A DNA stretch of 64,000 bases from positions 1 through 64,000 of the forward strand of contig JBBROA010000003.1 of the NCBI GenBank assembly GCA_038229875.1. Reading direction: 5' to 3'. Positions 58,177-64,000 of this stretch are shown here, one piece after another. Origin of the DNA: JALYUA01 sp038229875. GTDB taxonomy: Bacteria; Acidobacteriota; Thermoanaerobaculia; UBA5066; Gp7-AA6. How positions within the stretch are numbered: position 1 is the stretch's first letter; every line of letters starts with the position of its first letter. The position numbers were made by a program, and so were the translations under genes. The notes beneath the pieces are model-generated. The model ran no database searches, was not told the origin of the DNA, and worked only from the letters and a program-made list of their open reading frames with translations.

Positions 58177-58760
58177 GGCGCGGGCAGCGGGTCCCGCTAG
58201 CGGCGGCCCTGCTCACGTTCGCCTGTCTGCTGGCGTCGGCGTCGTCGGCGCGCGGGGCGGTCTTCGTCGTCCGGCACGCGGAGAAGCAATCCGACTCGAA
58301 CGAGAAGGACGTTCCGCTTTCGGAGGCCGGCCGCGCCAGAGCCACGAGGCTCGCCGCGGCGTTAAAGGACGCGGGAATCGTCGCGATCTATTCGACGGAC
58401 ACGGTGCGGACCCTGGCGACCGCCGAGCCTCTCGCCGCCGCGTCGAAGATCGCCCCTCAGATCTATGAGTCGTCGGGGCCCGACTCGGCAGGCAGGCTCG
58501 CGGCGCGGATCTCGAAGGAGCATCCCGCCGCGAATATCCTGGTGGTCGGGCACAGTAATACGGTCGGGCCGCTCATCACCGCGCTCGGGTGCGCGGAAAT
58601 CGTGGCCGTCGCGCCGCAGGAGTACGACGGCCTGTGGATCGTCATCCCTCCGCAGGCGGGTCCTCAGCCGGGGGACGGGGGTACGAGGCCGGGCGACTCC
58701 CCTTTGCCTCCGCGCTCTTCCGGGAGCGGGACCTCCACTCTGCTCCGCCTGCGGCTCTGA
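58173..58760 (+). CDS. Exported histidine phosphatase
   Basis: 195 residues, ATG at 58173 overlapping the esterase stop. Signal peptide ~1-28 (VPLAAALLTFACLLASASSA). Catalytic motif FVVRHAEKQSD (RHxE, ~33), IYSTDTVRTLATAEPLA, and second His in VVGHSNTVGPL. This is the SixA/phosphoglycerate-mutase-like fold. The Pro/Gly-rich tail after ~165 is disordered and may not be functional. Probably dephosphorylates a small substrate in the periplasm. Confidence 0.87.
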   Translation: MRRGQRVPLAAALLTFACLLASASSARGAVFVVRHAEKQSDSNEKDVPLSEAGRARATRLAAALKDAGIVAIYSTDTVRTLATAEPLAAASKIAPQIYESSGPDSAGRLAARISKEHPAANILVVGHSNTVGPLITALGCAEIVAVAPQEYDGLWIVIPPQAGPQPGDGGTRPGDSPLPPRSSGSGTSTLLRLRL

Positions 58761-59740
58761 TGTTGTTTTCCGCTCCGCGGCATCGGGGCCCGATCTCCGA
58801 TCACTTCGACGGGCGGCAATTCCGGAATTTCTCGGGAGTGCCGCGTGGCTTCGGTGGCGTCCTCCGGTGGGCCGCCACACGCAAGTCCTCCCCGTGGCCC
58901 CGCTGGACGGAGGCACCGCCCGGGCCCGCGCCTCCGAGACGAGTCACCGACCTGCGCGTCACCTTCGTGAATCACGCGACGCTTCTCGTGCAGACCGGCG
59001 GGCGCAACATCCTGACGGACCCGGTTTGGAGCGACCGCGTCAGCCCGCTCGCGTGGATCGGCCCACGGCGCGTTCGGCCGCCGGGGATCCGTTTCGAGGA
59101 TCTCCCGCAAATCGACGCCGTTCTGATCAGCCACAATCATTACGACCACCTGGACCTCCCGACCCTGGCGCGGCTCGACTCGCGGGACCATCCCTGGATC
59201 GTCAGCGGCCTCGGCGTCCGGCAGCTCCTCGCGAGCCACGGGCTGACGAACGGGGTCGATCTCGATTGGTGGCAGAGCACCGAGGTGGGAAAGGGACTTT
59301 CGGTGACCTCGGTCCCCGTGCAGCACTTTTCGGGCCGCGGCCTTTCTGATCGCAACGCGACACTCTGGACTGGCTACGTGATCTCGAGCCCGGCCGGCGA
59401 CGTCTTCTTCGCCGGCGACACCGGCTACGGGCCGCACTTCCGTCTCATTCGCGAGCGGTTCCCCCGGATTCGCCTGGCGATCCTCCCGATCGGCGCCTAC
59501 CGCCCCGAGTGGTTCATGGGACCCGTCCACGAGGATCCGGCCGAGGCACTTCAGGCGTTCGGGGATCTCGGCGCGGGAACGGGTGTCGGCATGCATTTCG
59601 GCACGTTCCGGCTGACCGACGAGGGGCCCGAAGAGCCCGTTCAGGAAATCGCTGTGCTCCTCGCGAGCGCGCCGGAGCCAAAGCCCCGCTTCTGGGTGCT
59701 CGGGTTCGGGGAGGGAAGAGACGTGCCGGCGCTGCTGTGA
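58760..59740 (+). CDS. Metallo-beta-lactamase-fold hydrolase (NAPE-PLD/UlaG-like)
   Basis: 326 residues; ATG 58760 overlaps the phosphatase stop (TGATG). Metal motif ISHNHYDHLDLPTL (HxHxDH), upstream VNHATLLVQTGGRNILTDPV, FFAGDTGYGPHF and MHFGTFRLTDE are present. The pattern, with WSDRVSPLAWIGPRRV, is that of N-acyl-phosphatidylethanolamine phospholipase D-like proteins. Third gene of the esterase-phosphatase operon, suggesting a lipid or phospho-ester route. Confidence 0.88.
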   Translation: MLFSAPRHRGPISDHFDGRQFRNFSGVPRGFGGVLRWAATRKSSPWPRWTEAPPGPAPPRRVTDLRVTFVNHATLLVQTGGRNILTDPVWSDRVSPLAWIGPRRVRPPGIRFEDLPQIDAVLISHNHYDHLDLPTLARLDSRDHPWIVSGLGVRQLLASHGLTNGVDLDWWQSTEVGKGLSVTSVPVQHFSGRGLSDRNATLWTGYVISSPAGDVFFAGDTGYGPHFRLIRERFPRIRLAILPIGAYRPEWFMGPVHEDPAEALQAFGDLGAGTGVGMHFGTFRLTDEGPEEPVQEIAVLLASAPEPKPRFWVLGFGEGRDVPALL

Positions 59741-59756
59741 CGCGGCGGCCGGCCCC

Positions 59757-60992
59757 TCAGGCCTTCGATTCCGCCTTCTTCTGGATCGGGGAGGAGCCCG
59801 TAAGATTCGAATGCTCCTCGCCTTTCAGCACCTTTTCAACCGCGCGGTCGCTCCCCGTTTCCGCCGCGTGTTCGAGCGCTTTGTGGTCGGTCAGGACCTC
59901 GTCGCTCAGATAGTCGTGCAGCCAGATCCTCTCGATGATCGGATACGCGGCAACGAACGGCAAGATCAGGATCGCCCCGAGAATTCCGTAGAGCTGGCCT
60001 CCGATCACGATCGCGATCAGGACGGCGATGGTTGAGAGGCGCAGGCGCTTGCCGTAGACGCGGGGCACGATGACCGTGTTCTCGAGCACGTGGTACAGCA
60101 GGTAGAGCACGAGGACGGCGCCTGCGGCGAACGGGGAAACGGTCAGCGCGAGGAGGACGGCCGGCACGATTGACGCGATCACGCCGATGACGGGCAGGAC
60201 GTCGCAGATCGCCGCCAGAAAAGCGAGAGGGATGGCCGCGGGCACTCGAAACGCGCTCAGGACGATCAGGGCGAACACCCCGTAAAGCAGCGACGTCAGG
60301 GCCTGTCCCTGGACGTAGCTGATGATGACGTCGGACACCTCTGGAATCGTTCTCGCCATCTTGCGGCGATGCCGGCGCGGAACGTACGCGAGCAGCCAGG
60401 CGTACGTTCTCTTCCCGTCGGCGACGAGGTAGAGCGTCAGCGTAAGGACGAGGATGGATATGGTCACCCCCGCGATGGCCGCTTCGCCCCAGGCGAGTGG
60501 CTTTTTGATCGACTTCGCGATCTCGGGAGACGTCGGCAGCGCGAGGATCTGGTCGAGAACCTGGCTGACCAAAGGGTGCTGCGGACCGACGCGCGTCTCG
60601 ACGCGTTTCCGGTACTCGGGGAACTTCTCGAACAACGTGACGAGCTGGGACGCCAGGGGCGGACCGATCAAAAAGAGAAACGTGAAGATGATCCCGACCG
60701 TCAGCAGAGCCACCACGGCGACCGACCAGCTGCGCGACAGCCCCCGGCGCTCCAGGCGCGCCACGACCGGGGAAATGCTGATCGCCATGACGAGAGCGAG
60801 GAGAAAGAAGAGAAAGTCGGGCAGCAGCTTGAGCGCCGCCCAGACGATGAGCGCCGTGATCAGGACCTTGATGATCGTCGCGACGGGGACGTGGAGCTCG
60901 AGGATCGAGCGAGGCTGAGTGTCGTCGTCTTCCGGCGTGTTGCTCTCCGGGGGCGTCCCGGGCGCCCGCCTAGCGATGTGCCGCCCCGTCAT
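59757..60992 (-). CDS. AI-2E/PerM-family membrane transporter
   Basis: 411 residues, ATG 60990-60992. Eight helices with the family layout: a cluster of three near 38-105 (VLITALIVWAALKLLPDFLF and following), a long loop with VETRVGPQHPLVSQVLDQIL, then helices containing YVQGQALTSLLYGVFALIVL, IPLAFLAAICDVLPVIGVIA and GGQLYGILGAILILPFVAAY. Some members export autoinducer-2 or sodium; the substrate here is unknown. Overlaps the end of the M48 gene by 23 bp. Confidence 0.88.
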   Translation of the reverse strand: MTGRHIARRAPGTPPESNTPEDDDTQPRSILELHVPVATIIKVLITALIVWAALKLLPDFLFFLLALVMAISISPVVARLERRGLSRSWSVAVVALLTVGIIFTFLFLIGPPLASQLVTLFEKFPEYRKRVETRVGPQHPLVSQVLDQILALPTSPEIAKSIKKPLAWGEAAIAGVTISILVLTLTLYLVADGKRTYAWLLAYVPRRHRRKMARTIPEVSDVIISYVQGQALTSLLYGVFALIVLSAFRVPAAIPLAFLAAICDVLPVIGVIASIVPAVLLALTVSPFAAGAVLVLYLLYHVLENTVIVPRVYGKRLRLSTIAVLIAIVIGGQLYGILGAILILPFVAAYPIIERIWLHDYLSDEVLTDHKALEHAAETGSDRAVEKVLKGEEHSNLTGSSPIQKKAESKA

Positions 60993-62445
60993 TGACCTGG
61001 ATGCTTCCCATCATCCGCTCGTAAAGGGGCGTAAGAGCCTGCGCGTCCCGGCCCGGCACGATGCTGAGCGCATAGAGGGCGTGGCCGTCGGGAAGCTCGC
61101 GCGTCAGGACGTTCACGCGCTCGTCGATCCCGGTGACCGGAGACGTGCCCGCGAGCACCAGGGAAATCGCGCGGGCGCCGCCGGCCGTTAGCCTCTTCGC
61201 CGAGTTCGGAACGAGCCGGAGGTACGGATTCGATTTCGAGAGCTGCCCGACGAGATCGTTCGTCGCGTCGTCGAGGTTCGTCCCTCGGGAAAAGGGCCCG
61301 CGGACCCCGGTCCTTCCGTTGACGGAGCCCTCGAACGGATCGTAGTGGTTGACGACGACGCCGTATACGACCGACTGCTGGCCGTCAGAGGTCTGCACGA
61401 CGCCGCCCGCCGGGACGATCGTGACCCCGTACCCGTTCGGCGCCTCATGCGCCTGCCAGTTCTGCGGGTAGTCGATCTTGAAGAACCCGTTGCGCTGCTG
61501 GAACGTGCGGAAGCCCGCCGACGGCGCCTCGATCCGGATGTCGCCGCGCGAAGGGGCGCGTCCGGCCGGAGCGGTTCCTCCGGTCGTGCCCTGCGCGAGC
61601 TGCTTCATCGAAACCGGAGGAGATTGCACGCGCAGGGACGTCTTGACCGCGACAATGTCTCCGACCGGATGGGCGGGGCCCGGACGTCCCAGCCGCGCCG
61701 CCTCTTGACGCACGCGCGCCTCTCGATCCGCCGGGGCCGGGTGGTCGCTCAAAAACCGCTCGAGCCTCCCGGGATCGCGACCCGCCTGCTTTCGCAGGAG
61801 CTCGAACATGCTCGCCATCTCGTTCGCGTCGTAGCCCGCGCGGGCCATCGTCTGCGCGCCCACGATGTCGGCCTGGCTCTCCGCGGTGCGGCTGAACTTC
61901 AGGAAGAGCGCGTTCAATCCGATGCCGCCGACCGCGGACATGATCGGTCCTGGCGCGCCGCCGGTGAGAACCCCGCCGAGGATCCCGACTCCGGCTCTCG
62001 CGAGATAAGCCTTGGATACCTGGTTCGTCTGGTGCCGGAGCGCGACGTGCGCCATCTCGTGCGCCATCACGCCGGCGAGCTGGCCCTCAGTCGGGACGAG
62101 CTCGATCAACCCGCGGTTGACGTACATGAATCCGCCGGGTAGCGCGAATGCGTTGACGTCCGACAGATTCGTCACCTTGAACTGGTAGGGAAATTTCGGC
62201 CCGGGCGCGGCGGCGGCCAGGCGCGCACCGATCGCCGAGACGTAGCGGTCAACCGCCGGATCGTGGATGAGAGGGATCTGCTTCTCCACCTGCACGGTGG
62301 ACTGGCGCCCGAGCTCGATATCCTGCTGTGTGGAGAACAGGTTGAAGCCGGGACGCACGATCGTGGGCGCAGGTGCGGCGACCGCCGGCAACGCGCCAAC
62401 CGCCCACACCAACCAGAGCGCCAGGACCTGCGGAACCCGTTTCAT
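60970..62445 (-). CDS. Exported M48-family metallopeptidase (BepA/LoiP-like)
   Basis: 491 residues, ATG at 62445. Signal peptide ~1-24 (VLALWLVWAVGALPAVAAPA). Zn motif HEMAH at 129-133, with third ligand Glu in AESQADIVGAQTMARAGYDA. Upstream NAFALPGGFMYVNRGLIEL is typical. The C-terminal half (~270-491) is an extra domain (FQQRNGFFKIDYPQNWQAHE, NGYGVTIVPAGGVVQ) resembling a PsbP-like sandwich instead of the TPRs of BepA. Periplasmic protein quality control. Confidence 0.88.
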   Translation of the reverse strand: MKRVPQVLALWLVWAVGALPAVAAPAPTIVRPGFNLFSTQQDIELGRQSTVQVEKQIPLIHDPAVDRYVSAIGARLAAAAPGPKFPYQFKVTNLSDVNAFALPGGFMYVNRGLIELVPTEGQLAGVMAHEMAHVALRHQTNQVSKAYLARAGVGILGGVLTGGAPGPIMSAVGGIGLNALFLKFSRTAESQADIVGAQTMARAGYDANEMASMFELLRKQAGRDPGRLERFLSDHPAPADREARVRQEAARLGRPGPAHPVGDIVAVKTSLRVQSPPVSMKQLAQGTTGGTAPAGRAPSRGDIRIEAPSAGFRTFQQRNGFFKIDYPQNWQAHEAPNGYGVTIVPAGGVVQTSDGQQSVVYGVVVNHYDPFEGSVNGRTGVRGPFSRGTNLDDATNDLVGQLSKSNPYLRLVPNSAKRLTAGGARAISLVLAGTSPVTGIDERVNVLTRELPDGHALYALSIVPGRDAQALTPLYERMMGSIQVNDGAAHR

Positions 62446-62604
62446 GGAGCCTCCGGCGCGCTCAACGCAAACGCAATGCCAGAAGGTAAAGCCGGCTCGT
62501 CGGCTCCTAAACTTCCACAGGCTCGGCTAGATCGGTGCTGCGCCCGTCACCCGACCCTCTCCCCGCGCGCGTGGCGAGGGAGCAGAGCTGCGCTTTGTCC
62601 CCAT

Positions 62605-62783
62605 GGTGACTAAGCTCGCCCCGAGAGGAGTCTCCCGACCAGAGGGAGGGAGGAGCCTCTCGGGGCGGGAGCCGCAGCGAACGGAGGGACGAGGACAGCG
62701 GTCGAGCCCAAAGGGCGAGCCGCTGTCCGGTGCCTTCGACCCCGCGCGGCGAAGGCACGTCCCGCAGTGAGCGGAGGCGACGG
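62605..62783. repeat. Long hairpin repeat (family R2, copy 3)
   Basis: CGCCCCGAGAGG (62617-62628) pairs with CCTCTCGGGGCG (62656-62667); it continues to GCAGTGAGCGGAGGCGACGG. Together with a CCTCTCCCCGCG palindrome at ~62555-62580 it fills the 339-bp gap between the M48 and M2 genes. Confidence 0.8.
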
Positions 62784-62784
62784 T

Positions 62785-64000
62785 TCACCAGCCTGTCGGC
62801 TTACCCCGGTTCTGCTCGTCCAGCCACTTCTGAAGCGGCGCGAAGTAGTCGCGCATCGCCGTCGCGTCCATCTGCCGCTGTCCCGTGAGCTCTTCGAGGG
62901 CGTCCGGCCATGGGCGGCTCTGCCCCATCGCGAGCATCTTCGCGAGCCGCTCTCCAGCCGGGCGGCTGCCGTAGATCGAACAGCGATTGAGCGGTCCGTC
63001 GCACCCGGCGATCTTCGCGAGCGCGCGATGGAACTGGAACTGCAGAATGTCTGCGAGGAAATATCTCGTGTACGGCACGTTCGCCGCGACGTGGTACTTC
63101 GCGCCGGGGTCGAAGTCGGCCTCGGTGCGGCCGCCTGGCGGCGCCACGCCCTGGTACTTCAGGCGCAGCTCCCACCAGACCCGATTGTAATTTTCCGACG
63201 TCACTTCCCCGGAAAAGACCTTCCAGCGCCACTGGTCGATCAGCAGCCCGAATGGAAGAAACGACAGCTTGTCGAGCGCGCGAGAGAGCAGCAGTCCGAT
63301 GTCCTTGGATTCGTCGGGCGCCTTTTCAAGGAACTTGAGCTTCACGAGGTACTCGGGAGTGATGGACAGGGCGATCGTGTCGCCGATCGCTTCGTGGAAG
63401 CCGTCGTTGGCGCTGTCGCGGAAAAGATACGGCTGCGTGTTGTAGGCACGCTGGTAGAAGTTGTGGCCGAGCTCATGGTGGATGGTCGAGAAGTCTTCGG
63501 CCGTGATGTCGATGCACATCTTGATGCGGAGGTCGTTGACGTTGTCGACGTCCCAGGCGCTCGCGTGGCAGACGACTTCGCGGTCACGCGGCTTCGTGAA
63601 GAGAGACCGCTCCCAGAACGTCTTCGGGAGGGGATCGAATCCGAGCGACGTGAAAAAGCCTTCTCCGTACCGGACCATCTGCCGGGCGTCGGTCTTCCGC
63701 TGCTTCAGGATCGCCGTGAGGTCGTAGCCGGGATCGGCGTTTCCGGGCGCGACCAGGGAATAGACGTTCGACCAGTCCTGCGCCCACATGTTGCCGAGCA
63801 GATGCGCCGGAATGGGGCCGCTCGCGGGAACCGCGTCGCCATATTTTTCCCGCAGCTTCCAACGCACGTACGCGTGAAGCGACACGTAAAGGGGCCGTAC
63901 CTGGTCCCACAGACGGTCGAGCTCGCGCGCGAACTCCGCAGGAGGCATGTCGTACTTCGAGCGCCACATCGCGCCGGTGTCTTCGAAGCCGAGCTCCCGC
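62785..64000 (-). CDS. M2-family peptidase (angiotensin-converting-enzyme-like), 5' end outside window
   Basis: At least 405 residues; the frame continues past position 64000 (upstream residues RELGFEDTGA), so only the C-terminal part is seen. Zinc motif HHELGHNFYQRAYN (coding near 63465-63480), Glu ligand in GFHEAIGDTIALS, and chloride/substrate regions KYHVAANVPYTRYFLADILQ are family markers of peptidase M2. WAQDWSNVYSLVAPG and CHASAWDV also match. Bacterial M2 enzymes are exported dipeptidyl carboxypeptidases. The stop lies 1 bp after the R2 repeat. Confidence 0.92.
   Translation of the reverse strand, partial: RELGFEDTGAMWRSKYDMPPAEFARELDRLWDQVRPLYVSLHAYVRWKLREKYGDAVPASGPIPAHLLGNMWAQDWSNVYSLVAPGNADPGYDLTAILKQRKTDARQMVRYGEGFFTSLGFDPLPKTFWERSLFTKPRDREVVCHASAWDVDNVNDLRIKMCIDITAEDFSTIHHELGHNFYQRAYNTQPYLFRDSANDGFHEAIGDTIALSITPEYLVKLKFLEKAPDESKDIGLLLSRALDKLSFLPFGLLIDQWRWKVFSGEVTSENYNRVWWELRLKYQGVAPPGGRTEADFDPGAKYHVAANVPYTRYFLADILQFQFHRALAKIAGCDGPLNRCSIYGSRPAGERLAKMLAMGQSRPWPDALEELTGQRQMDATAMRDYFAPLQKWLDEQNRGKPTGW

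Overview
The window is GC-rich DNA, probably chromosomal, from a bacterium that looks like Acidobacteriota. This is inferred from gene content: a DUF5916 outer-membrane protein, an M2 peptidase, a Ser/Thr kinase with a C-terminal propeller, DUF4097 beside an ECF sigma factor, and a fused E1 dehydrogenase. No rRNA, tRNA or CRISPR array was seen, so placement is tentative.

Positions 1-11.2 kb are a chromosomal integron cassette array that continues beyond the left edge. Twenty-two attC sites (60-76 bp, GCCTAAC...GTTAGGC) separate 23 cassettes; nearly all cassette ORFs read on the minus strand. Products are mostly small unknown, membrane or exported proteins, plus an alpha/beta hydrolase, a zinc-ribbon/DUF2007 protein, an Imm50-like protein and lipoproteins. 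Four cassettes are near-copies of one 172-bp body with no convincing gene. The integrase gene intI (11212-12219) lies on the same strand as the cassettes with its 3' end facing the array, the reverse of the classical arrangement. It is the last gene of an apparent operon imuA-imuB-orf155-intI, which ties cassette shuffling to a mutasome (SOS-type) module.

Divergent from imuA is a compact three-gene set (15.6-18.1 kb): a membrane-anchored TIR protein, a stand-alone RyR-domain protein and a SLATT-like multi-TM protein. It has the look of a nucleotide-sensing defence or suicide system and is the best candidate here for an undescribed system. Next come a TetR regulator with its own palindromic operator and a hydrolase, then a frameshifted NUDIX gene.

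From 21 to 64 kb the content is core-like: a MacAB-type efflux operon, DUF5916, YihY, DUF72, several metallopeptidases (M3/M32-like, aminopeptidase P, M48, M2), a NarL-type two-component pair, FKBP, a fused 2-oxoacid dehydrogenase E1 followed directly by a kinase and DinB, a TauE permease, citrate synthase, an ECF sigma/anti-sigma/DUF4097 operon, and an esterase-phosphatase-lactamase-fold operon. Several families of GC-rich palindromic repeats lie between these genes, and some have been absorbed into coding ends.
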